Assembly: GCF_021369635.1 (NCBI RefSeq)
Contig: NZ_JAJNBZ010000003.1
Location: forward strand, 402,686 to 466,685
Length of the DNA stretch: 64,000 nucleotides
Source: Paenibacillus profundus
Lineage (GTDB): Bacteria > Bacillota > Bacilli > Paenibacillales > Paenibacillaceae
Reading direction: 5' to 3'
Shown: positions 16,653 through 25,496 of the stretch, piece by piece
How the letters are laid out: every line of letters starts with the position of its first letter
Position numbering within the stretch: the stretch's first letter is position 1
The notes under the pieces: generated by a model
Told to the model about the DNA's origin: nothing
The model's input: only the letters and a program-made list of their open reading frames with translations
Database searches by the model: none
Translations under genes and position numbers: made by a program

Positions 16653-17681
16653 TCAATCCAGCTGCTGAGAAGTTCGAGTCATGGATACACTTGACTCTCT
16701 CACGATGAGGCGAGGTTCGAATTGAACCCGCTCGTAAACTCCCTTTTTTTGCTCTATAATCCGATTCAACAACAATTCCGTTGCCACTCTTGCCACTTCA
16801 GCCCCCATAATCGAGACGGAGCTGAGTTTCGGCGTCGTAATCGTGCCCCACAGTATATTATCGATGCCAACGACAGCGATATCTTCAGGCACGCGGATAC
16901 CTAATTCTTTGAACCGATTAACCAAACCAATTGCGATCATATCGTTTCCCGCATAGATAGCGTCAGGCATATTCGTAAGCCCAGTAAAGTAATCGGCTGC
17001 CTTCATTCCTGTCTGCAACGAGAAATCATCACCGAAATAGACCAATGATATATCGACATGATGCAAGGCATCTTCATAAGCGAAAAACCTCTCCTCGATA
17101 ATATCTTTGGGAGCGCCTGCATAAGCGATTCTAGTTCTGCCAATGTTAAGCAAATGCTCCATGACTAGTCTGCCTTCCTGAGCGGACATACTTACGATAT
17201 CCGCCTTGACATCCGAGTCTAATTTTTTCCCGTAATTGATGATGGATATAGGAATACTGGATTTATTAATCCAGTCTTTTAGTGTTTTCGGATAGGCAAG
17301 CGGCAATAAAAGGAGTCCATCAACATGAAGCTTCTTTACTTCCTTTAAAATTTCCAGCTCTGCTCTTGCATTTCCTAACGTATTGATTTGAACGACGCGA
17401 TAGCCATAGTGTTTGGCAGCTTGTTCGACAGCATATGCAATTTCCGGAACAAATGCGTTGCGAATATCAGGAACGGCTAGCGCAATTTGCTTGGTTTGAC
17501 GCACTTTTAAGCTCTGGGCAAAGGCGTTAGGTATAAATCCAAGCTCTTCTATGGCTTCCATGACTTTAGCTTTTGTTTTTGGACTAATTCCATCCGCATT
17601 ATTAATAGCTCTGGATACAGTCGCGATGCCGACACCCGCTTTTTCAGCTACATCTTCAATCGTAACCTTTTTATTAACCAC
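16653..17681 (-). CDS. LacI-family repressor, divergent from bdhA
   Basis: 343 residues from GTG 17681, selected because AGGAGG is ten bases upstream; ATG 17690 is too near the site and the frame to 17750 has none. The HTH is VTIEDVAEKAGVGIATVSRA with hinge helix near NAFAQSLK. The effector domain (IALAVPDIRNAFVPEIAYAV; DAIYAGNDMIAIGLVNR; DIAVVGIDNI) is the periplasmic-binding type 1 fold for sugars. It is divergent from the butanediol dehydrogenase, whose start region carries a perfect LacI-type palindrome. Thus it probably represses bdhA; a polyol or sugar effector is inferred. Confidence 0.9.
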   Translation of the reverse strand: MVNKKVTIEDVAEKAGVGIATVSRAINNADGISPKTKAKVMEAIEELGFIPNAFAQSLKVRQTKQIALAVPDIRNAFVPEIAYAVEQAAKHYGYRVVQINTLGNARAELEILKEVKKLHVDGLLLLPLAYPKTLKDWINKSSIPISIINYGKKLDSDVKADIVSMSAQEGRLVMEHLLNIGRTRIAYAGAPKDIIEERFFAYEDALHHVDISLVYFGDDFSLQTGMKAADYFTGLTNMPDAIYAGNDMIAIGLVNRFKELGIRVPEDIAVVGIDNILWGTITTPKLSSVSIMGAEVARVATELLLNRIIEQKKGVYERVQFEPRLIVRESSVSMTRTSQQLD

Positions 17682-17801
17682 TTCGAACATCCCTCCTGCC
17701 AATGATGGAATTGCTTCCAATTTACGTTTAGAACAAATGAAACACATCATTCCTTAGTATATACATTATTCATTATAATTTCCCGCGGGTGTTTATCATA
17801 T

Positions 17802-17854
17802 TTGACATCATGGCGATAGTGTGACATATTTAATATCGGAAACGTTTCCGATAT
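17802..17854 (+). promoter_or_regulatory. bdhA promoter with LacI operator
   Basis: TTGACA (17802-17807), a 17-base spacer and CATATT (17825-17830) form a promoter. At 17833-17854 a perfect 22-bp palindrome centred on CG (core GGAAACGTTTCC) covers the transcription start. The central CG is typical of LacI-family sites, and the position predicts repression. Confidence 0.7.
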
Positions 17855-17925
17855 GCTCTATCTATTTCCATGATTTTATGATATCCTTACAACATTTTTT
17901 CTACACTTCTGGGGAGATGATAGTA

Positions 17926-18975
17926 ATGAAAGCATTGAGATGGCATGGTGTAAAGGATTTACGCTTGGAGAACATTGAAGAACCGGCAGTTCTAAAAGGA
18001 AAAGTGAAAATTAAAGTCGAATGGTGCGGGATGTGCGGCAGCGACTTACATGAATATACAGCAGGACCTATCTTTATTCCAGAAGGCAGCCCTCACCCCA
18101 TAACGGGAGAGATGGCTCCCATTGTCATGGGACATGAATTTTCCGGGCAAGTCATAGAAGTTGGTGAAGGTGTAACGAAGGTTCAACCAGGTGATCGGGT
18201 TGTGGTGGAGCCGATCTACGCTTGCGGTGAATGTGAAGCCTGCAAACAAGGAAAATATAATCTTTGCAGCACAATGGGCTTCCTGGGCCTTGCTGGCGGC
18301 GGCGGTGGATTTTCTGAGTTCGTGGCTGCAGAAGAATATATGGTGCACAAAATCCCTGAGCGTGTGTCTTATGAGCAAGGCGCTCTAGTGGAGCCCTCTG
18401 CGGTTGCCCTTCATGCAGTCCGTCAGAGCAAGCTGAAAGTCGGGGATCGTGCAGTCGTGTTCGGTACCGGCCCTATCGGCCTGCTAGTGATTGAGGCATT
18501 AAAAGCATCTGGCGCAGCGGAAATCTATGCCGTCGAGCTATCCGAACAACGCAAACAAAAAGCAGAAGAGCTGGGCGCCATTGTACTAGACCCTTCCAAG
18601 CTTGATGTTGTGAAAGAACTTCATGAACGGACAAATGGCGGAGTAGACGTCGCTTATGAAGTCACCGGTGTTCCCCGTGTATTAACGGACGCCATTGATT
18701 CCACAAGAATTGGCGGCGAAGTTATGATTGTAAGTATTTTCGAAAGAGAGGCTGCTATTAAGCCCAACACAATTGTAACGAAGGAACGCACAATTAAAGG
18801 AATTATCGGTTACCGTGATGTATTCCCTGCAGTTATCAGCTTGATGGAAAAGGGGTATTTCCCCGCCGATAAGCTCGTTACGAAACGAATCAAGCTTGAT
18901 GAGGTTGTGGAAGAAGGCTTTGAAACCCTCTTAAAAGAAAAAAATCAAGTCAAAATTCTTGTCAAAGCAGAATAA
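17926..18975 (+). CDS. bdhA: Zinc-dependent (R,R)-2,3-butanediol dehydrogenase
   Basis: 349 residues from ATG 17926 (GGGGAG nine bases before). It runs parallel to B. subtilis BdhA: start MKALRWHGVKDLRLENIEEP, catalytic zinc ligands in CGMCGSDLHEY (Cys), GHEFSGQV (His-Glu) and GALVEPSAV. The structural-zinc lobe here has four cysteines (CGECEACKQGKYNLC), which B. subtilis BdhA lacks as I remember it. The Rossmann motif is VFGTGPIGLLVIEALKASGA. It interconverts acetoin and butanediol with NAD(H), cytoplasmic. The long upstream frame to 17821 is not coding. Controlled by the divergent LacI repressor and closed by a terminator. A sorbitol-type substrate cannot be excluded. Confidence 0.88.
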   Translation: MKALRWHGVKDLRLENIEEPAVLKGKVKIKVEWCGMCGSDLHEYTAGPIFIPEGSPHPITGEMAPIVMGHEFSGQVIEVGEGVTKVQPGDRVVVEPIYACGECEACKQGKYNLCSTMGFLGLAGGGGGFSEFVAAEEYMVHKIPERVSYEQGALVEPSAVALHAVRQSKLKVGDRAVVFGTGPIGLLVIEALKASGAAEIYAVELSEQRKQKAEELGAIVLDPSKLDVVKELHERTNGGVDVAYEVTGVPRVLTDAIDSTRIGGEVMIVSIFEREAAIKPNTIVTKERTIKGIIGYRDVFPAVISLMEKGYFPADKLVTKRIKLDEVVEEGFETLLKEKNQVKILVKAE

Positions 18976-18981
18976 GAAGGT

Positions 18982-19017
18982 AAAGTCGGATTTCTGTAAG
19001 AGCGGAAATCCGACTTT
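18982..19017. terminator. Terminator after bdhA
   Basis: AAAGTCGGATTTC (18982-18994) pairs perfectly with GAAATCCGACTTT (19005-19017). The arms supply AAA/TTT ends, so it can stop transcription from both sides. Confidence 0.75.
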
Positions 19018-19179
19018 CCTTATCTCGCAAGTTCTATATTGATCGAGACAACTAGCCGCAGGCTTTCCTCATTAAAAGTACATTCGTGCGTTAGATAGAA
19101 CGGCGTCTCCACATACCGGATCGTGTGCACAAGCGAGCGTATTCGTTTCATGCCATGCTCTGATCCCTCTCTTTCGTTC

Positions 19180-20016
19180 TTATTTGACTGCGCCTGACGC
19201 AATTCCTTTAATAATGTATTTTTGTGCTAACATATAAAAAATGACAACTGGGATAATTGTTAACGTTAATCCCGCCATCGCCTGATTCCATACAATGGTG
19301 AACTCTCCAAAGAAATAGAAGGTCGACAATGGAATCGTGCGCAGACCTTTGTCGGCTAATGTTAATGACGGAAGGAGGTAGTCATTCCAGAGCGAGATCA
19401 CATTCAATATGGCAACCGTAATCGTAATGTTTGTCAGCATTGGAAATACGATTCGCCAAAAGACGCCGAATTTGCTGCAGCCGTCGATCGTCGCTGCCTC
19501 CTCCAAATCAATCGGAATCGATTTGATAAAGCCGTGATAAAGGAAAACGGCCATACCCGAAGCAAATCCCACGTTCATATAGATCAAGCCTTCATGCGTA
19601 TTCAGCATCGGAAGATGCAGATTGGTGCGAATCCAGTCCATCACCTGCATCAAAGGCATCATCAAGGTTTGGAAAGGAATCAGCATCGTCGCAACCAACG
19701 TCATAAAGATGATTTTACTTAGCTTATTGTCGGTTCTTACGAGCATCCATGCCGTCATCGAAGCCAATACGATAACGATCAGGACAGAAACAATCGTTAC
19801 ATATAAAGAGTTGCCAATAGCAGTGAAGAAGTTCATCTTTTGCATGGCTTCTTTATAGAATTGAAAGCTGAAGGAAGTAGGTAATGCCAGTGCATTTTCA
19901 TATAATTCCGCACGGTTTTTGAAAGAGTTGACCACCATCATATATATCGGCGACAGGAATATAACGGCAAGGACGAGAAGCAATATTTCGAGTAATAGCA
20001 TGCTTGTTTTCCTCAT
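19180..20016 (-). CDS. Sugar ABC transporter permease (MalG-type)
   Basis: 278 residues, six predicted membrane helices from LLLEILLLVLAVIFLSPIYM to the C-terminal LTLTIIPVVIFYMLAQKYI. The EAA loop that docks on the ATPase is EEAATIDGCSKFGVFWRIV near 185-205. The C-terminal IIKGIASGAVKG-like ending is typical of carbohydrate uptake family 1 inner permeases. Its ATG shares a base with the stop of the upstream permease (TAATG), so both are made in equal amounts. No ATPase gene is present in the cluster; the shared MsmX-type ATPase elsewhere is the usual partner. Confidence 0.9.
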   Translation of the reverse strand: MRKTSMLLLEILLLVLAVIFLSPIYMMVVNSFKNRAELYENALALPTSFSFQFYKEAMQKMNFFTAIGNSLYVTIVSVLIVIVLASMTAWMLVRTDNKLSKIIFMTLVATMLIPFQTLMMPLMQVMDWIRTNLHLPMLNTHEGLIYMNVGFASGMAVFLYHGFIKSIPIDLEEAATIDGCSKFGVFWRIVFPMLTNITITVAILNVISLWNDYLLPSLTLADKGLRTIPLSTFYFFGEFTIVWNQAMAGLTLTIIPVVIFYMLAQKYIIKGIASGAVK

Positions 20017-20891
20017 TAATATTGCACCTCTCTCTTTTTCGTCATAACAACTTGAGTCAAGGTGAATGCAGCTACCACGAGGAAGAATATAACGGCCTTA
20101 GCTTGACCCAGCCCGTAATTGCCATAGGCGAATATTTCATTGTAAATATTCATTGCAAACATTTCTGTAGCGTTATTAGGTCCCCCTCTAGTCATAGACA
20201 AGTTGACGTCGTAAATTTTGAATGCACCAGATAGCGTCAAAAAGAGACAAATGGTGAAAGCAGGCATAAGCAGCGGTAAGGTAATCTTGGTCAATCTATG
20301 CCACACATTCGCTCCATCCACCTTGGCCGCTTCAACAAGCTCGTCTGGAATCCCTTGGAGGCCAGCAATATATATAATCATCGTATATCCAGCCACCTGC
20401 CAGGTAAAGACGATTACGATTGCATATAAGGCATACTGAGGATCAAGCAGCCAGTTGAAGAATATGCCGTCCAGCCCTGTTGACTGCCCTAAATAACCAA
20501 ACACATCGGTAAAAATAAATTGCCATATATATCCAAGTATTAAGCCGCCGATAAGGTTAGGCATAAAGAACAACGTTCTCGCTACATTTCTTACACGCAG
20601 CTTGGTAGTCACGAACAGCGAAAATGCAAGTCCCAGCACATTGACGGATATCACGGCCATCACGGTAAATTTTACGGTGTGCCATGCGGATGAGAGAAAT
20701 CGCTCGTCTTTAAACAACTGAATAAAGTTGTCAAGACCAACAAACACTTTCGGATTAGCAGGAATGCCATCCCATTTCACGAAGGAATATGCAATACCGA
20801 ATATAAACGGCATGATGACAACCGTTGTGAAGATAAAGAGCAAGGGGAACGTAAATAATACGAACCAAAGCTTATCCTTTCTCTTCTTCAT
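20016..20891 (-). CDS. Sugar ABC transporter permease (MalF-type)
   Basis: 291 residues from ATG 20891 (AAGGGG six to ten bases upstream; the frame to 20948 has no such site). Six membrane helices, the first at LWFVLFTFPLLFIFTTVVIM. The EAA loop is LVEAAKVDGANVWHRLTKI near 200. The C-terminal AKAVIFFLVVAAFTLTQVVM is typical. Forms the heterodimeric channel with the MalG-type permease that follows with a one-base overlap. A hairpin with T run lies between this gene and the binding-protein gene, which would lower permease expression relative to the binding protein. Confidence 0.9.
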   Translation of the reverse strand: MKKRKDKLWFVLFTFPLLFIFTTVVIMPFIFGIAYSFVKWDGIPANPKVFVGLDNFIQLFKDERFLSSAWHTVKFTVMAVISVNVLGLAFSLFVTTKLRVRNVARTLFFMPNLIGGLILGYIWQFIFTDVFGYLGQSTGLDGIFFNWLLDPQYALYAIVIVFTWQVAGYTMIIYIAGLQGIPDELVEAAKVDGANVWHRLTKITLPLLMPAFTICLFLTLSGAFKIYDVNLSMTRGGPNNATEMFAMNIYNEIFAYGNYGLGQAKAVIFFLVVAAFTLTQVVMTKKREVQY

Positions 20892-20977
20892 ACCCATCCC
20901 CTTCTTTCCAGTAAGGTTCATGTAACCACAATAAACCTTTGATTTCACCTGAAAACGATTACGTTCAAGAGAAAAAC

Positions 20978-21030
20978 AAAAAGCCTAGCGCTCTAATGCA
21001 TGCAACCTCAAAGGTTAGGCTTTTGTTTTT
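20978..21030 (-). terminator. Intercistronic partial terminator
   Basis: On the minus strand AAAAGCCTA (21024-21016) pairs with TAGGCTTTTT (20987-20978), followed by GTTTTT. It lies inside the operon between the binding-protein gene and the permeases, the usual place for an attenuator or mRNA-end stabiliser that favours the binding protein. Confidence 0.6.
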
Positions 21031-21049
21031 TTACTTAGAAAGATATATT

Positions 21050-22321
21050 TTATTTTGACGCTTTTGCCCACACTTCGTCGAGCTTCTGCAGGAACTGTTC
21101 ACCCGTCATGTCCTTGCTCAGGAAGTACTCCTGTGCAGCAGGAGCCAAATCGTTCATAATGATGCCAGCTGGGAAATAATTGTTAGCTGTTGGAAGTGTT
21201 TTGCCGCTCTTTGTTGCTTCATACACCGCTTCAGACAATGGGTCGAGATCACCTGCTTCGATATTTGTCATCGCCGGAATGAATTGGAAGTCGTTAACAA
21301 TTGTGCTTTTACCTGTTTCACTGTTGAACAGCCAGTCTAGGAAGGCATTAGCCGCTTTGATTTCATCTGCATCCGCTGTTCCATTAATCACCCAGTTGCT
21401 TGCTACACCGACTGTGAGCTTATCGTTGCCTGCCAACGGGAACGGCATCAGGCCGATTTTCGAACCAAAATCCCCGTAATCCTTCAGCATGGAGTAGCTC
21501 CAGTTTCCTTGATGAACCATCGCTGTTTTACCTGTAGCAAAATCCCCCATCTGGGTATCATATTTGATTTCCAGCGGATTTTTCACATACGATTTGATGG
21601 CATCCATAAATTTCGCGAACTCCTGGAACTCTTTTGTCTCCGACATCTTCACTTCGCCGTTGTTCAATTTCTCAATATAGTCTTGATAATCTGGCTGTAA
21701 TGCAAAAGGAGTATTGATAATATGTCCAATTAAGAAGTACCCCTCTTGTGATAGAGCAAGACCATTTATACCTTCAGCTTTGAACTTCTCAAGTGTCTTG
21801 CTGAAAGAGTCAAGGTCTTTCACTTCTGATGGATCAACCATCTCCTTGCTATAGACCAAACCATATCCCTCTACACCATAAGGAACGCCTACAATTTTTC
21901 CGTTGATCTCCAGCGCCATATTAGGAGCAATGTTCTTCACATATTCCTCATTGCTCATATCATAAAAGTAGGATTTAAACTTTTCTGCTTCCGTACCCGT
22001 TCCGATGCTGAAAATAGATGGTCCTTGATTGCTGGTAAGCTTCATTTGCAATTGAGTCCCGTAGTTGTCTCCAGCAGCTCCCCATACTTCAGCTTCATTA
22101 CCGGTTTCCTCCGTATATTTCTTCACTACATTTTCCAACTTCTCCGTGATTTCAACCTTCGATTGGAAGATAGTAATTTTCTTTAATTTTTCTTGACCTG
22201 CTGAATCGGTAGAAGAACTGGAACTGCTGCTTTCAGAACTGCCACAGCCGATCAAGGTTGCGATCAGAGCCATCACGGTCAATAGACTTAACACATGTTT
22301 ACCTTTTTTACCTTTTCTCAA
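21050..22321 (-). CDS. Sugar ABC transporter substrate-binding lipoprotein
   Basis: 423 residues. The lipoprotein signal is at 1-26 (VMALIATLIGC, lipobox LIGC), then a serine-rich linker, then a cluster B/family 1 extracellular solute-binding fold: KITIFQSKVEITEKLENVVK; KIVGVPYGVEGYGLVYSKEM, the conserved hinge strand; GKTAMVHQGNWSY, the glycine-rich motif of this family. It is anchored outside the membrane and delivers a sugar or oligosaccharide to the two permeases downstream. Operators of LacI type lie just upstream and the LacI gene is the next one in that direction. The sugar cannot be read. Confidence 0.9.
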   Translation of the reverse strand: MRKGKKGKHVLSLLTVMALIATLIGCGSSESSSSSSSTDSAGQEKLKKITIFQSKVEITEKLENVVKKYTEETGNEAEVWGAAGDNYGTQLQMKLTSNQGPSIFSIGTGTEAEKFKSYFYDMSNEEYVKNIAPNMALEINGKIVGVPYGVEGYGLVYSKEMVDPSEVKDLDSFSKTLEKFKAEGINGLALSQEGYFLIGHIINTPFALQPDYQDYIEKLNNGEVKMSETKEFQEFAKFMDAIKSYVKNPLEIKYDTQMGDFATGKTAMVHQGNWSYSMLKDYGDFGSKIGLMPFPLAGNDKLTVGVASNWVINGTADADEIKAANAFLDWLFNSETGKSTIVNDFQFIPAMTNIEAGDLDPLSEAVYEATKSGKTLPTANNYFPAGIIMNDLAPAAQEYFLSKDMTGEQFLQKLDEVWAKASK

Positions 22322-22360
22322 TTTTCACGCCTCCCCAATAAGAATATTCATTTATATAGT

Positions 22361-22427
22361 AAAGCGCTTTCAAAGCTATCTTATTGGGTTTTTATTCACA
22401 TGTCAACAAAAAATGAATACGTTTTCA
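22361..22427. promoter_or_regulatory. Two LacI/CcpA-type operators upstream of the sugar operon
   Basis: AAAGCGCTTT (22361-22370) is a perfect palindrome with central CG, set within TTGAAAGCGCTTTAC on the minus strand. TGAATACGTTTTCA (22414-22427) fits the CcpA cre pattern (TG-N4-CG-N4-CA). Both lie within 110 bases of the binding-protein start, so local LacI control and catabolite repression are likely. Confidence 0.55.
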
Positions 22428-22457
22428 TAAATTATTGATAAAAAACATCATAAAATT

Positions 22458-23456
22458 TCACTTGTTTTTTAATAAAAATCCGTATTTTTTTACTTGCTTC
22501 ACGGATTTTCTCCACTGAATAGTTGCGCTTAGCTTAACTGGTTCCCTGCTCGTTGCACCCTTTATCATGGCCAACAGCTCTTTCGCCGCCAGATACCCGC
22601 TTTCATAGCGAGGGATCGAAATGGTGGTTAATCCCGCCATTACCGCTGCATCCGAATTGTCGAACCCTGTAACCGAAATATCTTCCGGCACTCTGATTTT
22701 GTTTTCCTCAAATGCTTTAATCGCCCCAATGGCCATATTATCATTCGCACACACCAGCACCTCAGGCATCACATTGCTTAAGATCATAATCTTGGCTGCC
22801 TGATAGCCGCTGTTCTCACTATAATCACCGTGGAAATAGTTCCTTCTGTCAAATGTTATGTCATTCTTTGCCAAGGTATCCACAAAGCCGGCAAAGCGTT
22901 CTTTATGATCCAAGGTAAATTCCACACCGCCAATGAATCCAAACTGTTTATATCCATTGTCAACCAAAGCCTGTACCATCTCACACATTACGGGATAGTT
23001 ATCAACGATTACGCTTTTGGTATTGGCGTATTCTTCTTCAATCATTCTGTCCATCAGGACAATAGGAAACTGAGGCGTTGCAAAAGAAATTAAATCATCA
23101 TCGGTCATATTGCGATCTAAGCTGATGATTCCGCTCGCAATATTGCTTCGTATCAAATTAGCGCTGGACTTATTCGTGCATATTACTAAATCATATCCAT
23201 TTTCTGAAAGACAATGGTTAATCCCTTTTATGATTTGCAAATAGTAGTCACGGTCAAAGTCACTGAATATAAACATGATCGTATTGCTTTTACTTGCTTT
23301 GTTCGATGAATTTGGATAGTACCCCTTTTCACTGCAAATCTTCAAAACTCGTTCCCTTGTCGCTTGTCCTACATTTTTGCGACCGTTTAGTACATTGGAC
23401 ACGGTTGAAACCGAGACATCTGCGAGCTTAGCTATTTCCTTTAACCCACTGATCAT
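22458..23456 (-). CDS. LacI-family regulator of the sugar ABC operon
   Basis: 332 residues. The HTH is LKEIAKLADVSVSTVSNVLN at 5-24, with hinge near YPNSSNKASKS. The sensor domain includes TIMFIFSDFDRDYYLQIIKG, VLVCANDNMAIGAIKAFEE and ISVTGFDNSDAAVMAGLTTI. TGAAGGAGG lies before ATG 23456. It is transcribed in the same direction as, and just ahead of, the binding-protein and permease genes, separated by 136 bases that hold two palindromic operators. It probably represses them until the transported sugar appears. Confidence 0.9.
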   Translation of the reverse strand: MISGLKEIAKLADVSVSTVSNVLNGRKNVGQATRERVLKICSEKGYYPNSSNKASKSNTIMFIFSDFDRDYYLQIIKGINHCLSENGYDLVICTNKSSANLIRSNIASGIISLDRNMTDDDLISFATPQFPIVLMDRMIEEEYANTKSVIVDNYPVMCEMVQALVDNGYKQFGFIGGVEFTLDHKERFAGFVDTLAKNDITFDRRNYFHGDYSENSGYQAAKIMILSNVMPEVLVCANDNMAIGAIKAFEENKIRVPEDISVTGFDNSDAAVMAGLTTISIPRYESGYLAAKELLAMIKGATSREPVKLSATIQWRKSVKQVKKYGFLLKNK

Positions 23457-23555
23457 GTCGATCCTCCTTCAGTGATGGATATAATCTTAATATAGCATGA
23501 AAAATAAAAAGTCTATATTATATCCGTACGTGATTGTTGGAAACAGCAAATCCCG

Positions 23556-23591
23556 CAAAAAAAACCGGAGGAACAATCTGTTCCATCCGGT
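23556..23591 (-). terminator. Terminator of the metal ABC operon
   Basis: On the minus strand ACCGGATGGAAC at 23591 pairs with GTTCCTCCGGT at 23564, followed by eight T (23563-23556). One of the clearest intrinsic terminators here. Confidence 0.85.
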
Positions 23592-23612
23592 CTATTCTGA
23601 AAGACGATCGAT

Positions 23613-24572
23613 CTATTTACTTTTTAGTCCGTTGTAGATAACATCAGCATTCCATTCAACCATCTTAATGTATGTGTCCCCATCTTCGCCCGGTTTGCCA
23701 AGCGAGTCCGTGAATATCGTGCCGGCAATCGAAACGCCCGTTTCTGCAGAAACGGTCTCCATACTTCTCGAGTCGACGCTCGTCTCGACGAACAACGCTT
23801 TGACATCATGACTGCGAATGATTTCAATGATCGACTTTAATTGTTCCGGAGTCCCTTCATCGTGGGAATTGATCTCCCAAATATAGTAAGCATCGAAGCC
23901 GTAAGCGTTGGAGAAATATTTAAAGGCCCCTTCGCTGCTTACCAGAATTCGCTTTTCTTTAGGCAGTTCATTCATTTTTTGCTGCACAGAATCATGCAAT
24001 TTTTTCAATTGTTCGATATAAGCATCTGCATTTTTTTCATAGGTTTCCTTATGTTCGGGATCGACTTGAATCAACGCTTTCTTTACATTTTCGGTATAGA
24101 TGATTCCATTTTCTACATCCAGCCACGCGTGCGGATCTTCCTCGCCTTCGTGTCCACCCGATTTCAAGTACATCGGTTTGACTCCTTCGCTTACTTTGAA
24201 GACCGGGGCGTTTTCTCCCGTTTTCCCTGCCGTCTCAATCATTTTCTCAAACCAGCCGTCCCCCGTTTCTAGGTTCAGCCCATTATAGAATACAATATCG
24301 GCATCCGTCGTCTTCTTCACATCATCAGGCAGCGGATCGTATTGGTGGGGGTCAGATCCGATAGGTGCCAGACTATGAACGTCCAACCGGTCTCCACCTA
24401 CATTCTTGACGATGTCATATATAACAGAATAAGTCGTAATAACTTGCAGCTTCTCTTTATCCTTCGATTGCGAAGCCTCGCCAGCTGCAGGCTCTTTTCC
24501 ACCGCATGCGGCAAGCACAAGCATCGAAATTGCCATAATCACAGTAATAAGTAAATTTCTTTTTTTCATCAT
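23613..24572 (-). CDS. Manganese/zinc ABC transporter substrate-binding lipoprotein
   Basis: 319 residues of cluster A-I. Signal and lipobox are at 1-23 (LVLAAC). Metal ligands can be picked out: His in SDPHQYDPL, His in EDPHAWLD, Glu in SSEGAFKYF, Asp in IFTDSLG. The His-His-Glu-Asp set, and the absence of a long His-rich loop, matches manganese proteins such as PsaA and MntA rather than zinc ZnuA. It captures the metal outside the cell for the permease and ATPase encoded just upstream. A MntR-like box controls the operon. It is the last gene of the operon, 63 bases after the permease. Confidence 0.9.
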   Translation of the reverse strand: MMKKRNLLITVIMAISMLVLAACGGKEPAAGEASQSKDKEKLQVITTYSVIYDIVKNVGGDRLDVHSLAPIGSDPHQYDPLPDDVKKTTDADIVFYNGLNLETGDGWFEKMIETAGKTGENAPVFKVSEGVKPMYLKSGGHEGEEDPHAWLDVENGIIYTENVKKALIQVDPEHKETYEKNADAYIEQLKKLHDSVQQKMNELPKEKRILVSSEGAFKYFSNAYGFDAYYIWEINSHDEGTPEQLKSIIEIIRSHDVKALFVETSVDSRSMETVSAETGVSIAGTIFTDSLGKPGEDGDTYIKMVEWNADVIYNGLKSK

Positions 24573-24635
24573 CTTTACGCGCAGATCGCTCTCTCAATTT
24601 GCTGATCTGCGCTCCCTCCTTCTCCTAATACATTA

Positions 24636-25496
24636 TTAATAGTTGACTGCGGACTTTTGTTTCCTGCTTTTTAACGAGCGCCATACCACGCCTTGTTTCG
24701 GTGAAAACATGAATGCCGTAATAAACAGAACCGTTGCGACCAGGACGATCGTTGCTCCAGAAGCCAAGTTGTACCGGAAGCTGATATACAGTCCAAGTAC
24801 TGCGGATAGCGCGCCACAGCCTGCAGCGATAAACAACATTTTCCACAGCCGGTCCGATAATAAATAAGCGGTGGACGCCGGTGTTATCAGCATGGCCACA
24901 ACGAGCACAATCCCGACCGTTTGCAATGAAGCTACCGTCACCATGGTCAGCAGCGTCATTAAGAAATAATGAATCAGCTTGTTGGGCAGGCCATATGATT
25001 GGGACATTGTCGGGTCAAAGGAACTGACGAGCAGTTCTTTATAAAAAATATATACAGCTGCCAACACAAGAATTCCGATGCCAAAAGTCATCCACATATC
25101 CGAAGGCCTTACGGCCAGCACATTGCCGAACAAAATGTCGTATAAGTCAGTGCTGCTCTTGAGAATTGTTATCAATATAATACCTAAAGCAAACGCCGAC
25201 GTGAACATAATGCCAATGGAAGAGTCATTCTTGATTTTACTGTTCTGACTAATATAGCCGATACCAATCGCTGTCAAGATGCCGGTCAGCACCGCGCCGA
25301 AAAAAAAGTTGACGCCAAAAAGGTACGATAAAGCGACGCCGGGAAGAACGGCATGAGAAATGGCATCCCCCATGAGCGCCATGCCTCGCAAAATAATAAA
25401 GCAACCGATGACGCCACAGATGACGCCGACCATAATCGATGTGACTAGCGCCTTTTGTAAGAAGCCATACTGCATAACTGCCTCGAAGAAATTCAT
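24636..25496 (-). CDS. Metal ABC transporter permease
   Basis: 286 residues with about eight hydrophobic helices, Pfam ABC-3 type. Signature segments are IILRGMALMGDAISHAVLPG near 32-51 (the conserved G-A-S/H-A-P motif) and the C-terminal MLFIAAGCGALSAVLGLYIS. It forms the membrane channel for Mn2+ or Zn2+. ATG 25496 overlaps the ATPase stop by four bases. Only one permease gene is present, so it would work as a homodimer, unlike B. subtilis MntCD. Confidence 0.9.
   Translation of the reverse strand: MNFFEAVMQYGFLQKALVTSIMVGVICGVIGCFIILRGMALMGDAISHAVLPGVALSYLFGVNFFFGAVLTGILTAIGIGYISQNSKIKNDSSIGIMFTSAFALGIILITILKSSTDLYDILFGNVLAVRPSDMWMTFGIGILVLAAVYIFYKELLVSSFDPTMSQSYGLPNKLIHYFLMTLLTMVTVASLQTVGIVLVVAMLITPASTAYLLSDRLWKMLFIAAGCGALSAVLGLYISFRYNLASGATIVLVATVLFITAFMFSPKQGVVWRSLKSRKQKSAVNY

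Noticed and set aside
17821..17925. N-terminal extension of the butanediol dehydrogenase
   Set aside because: The longer frame includes the promoter operator and lacks a ribosome binding site; homologues start at MKALRW.
19020..19151. Minus-strand 43-residue frame after the sugar permease (MKRIRSLVHTIRYVE...)
   Set aside because: No family features and no good ribosome binding site; could be a gene fragment but cannot be supported.
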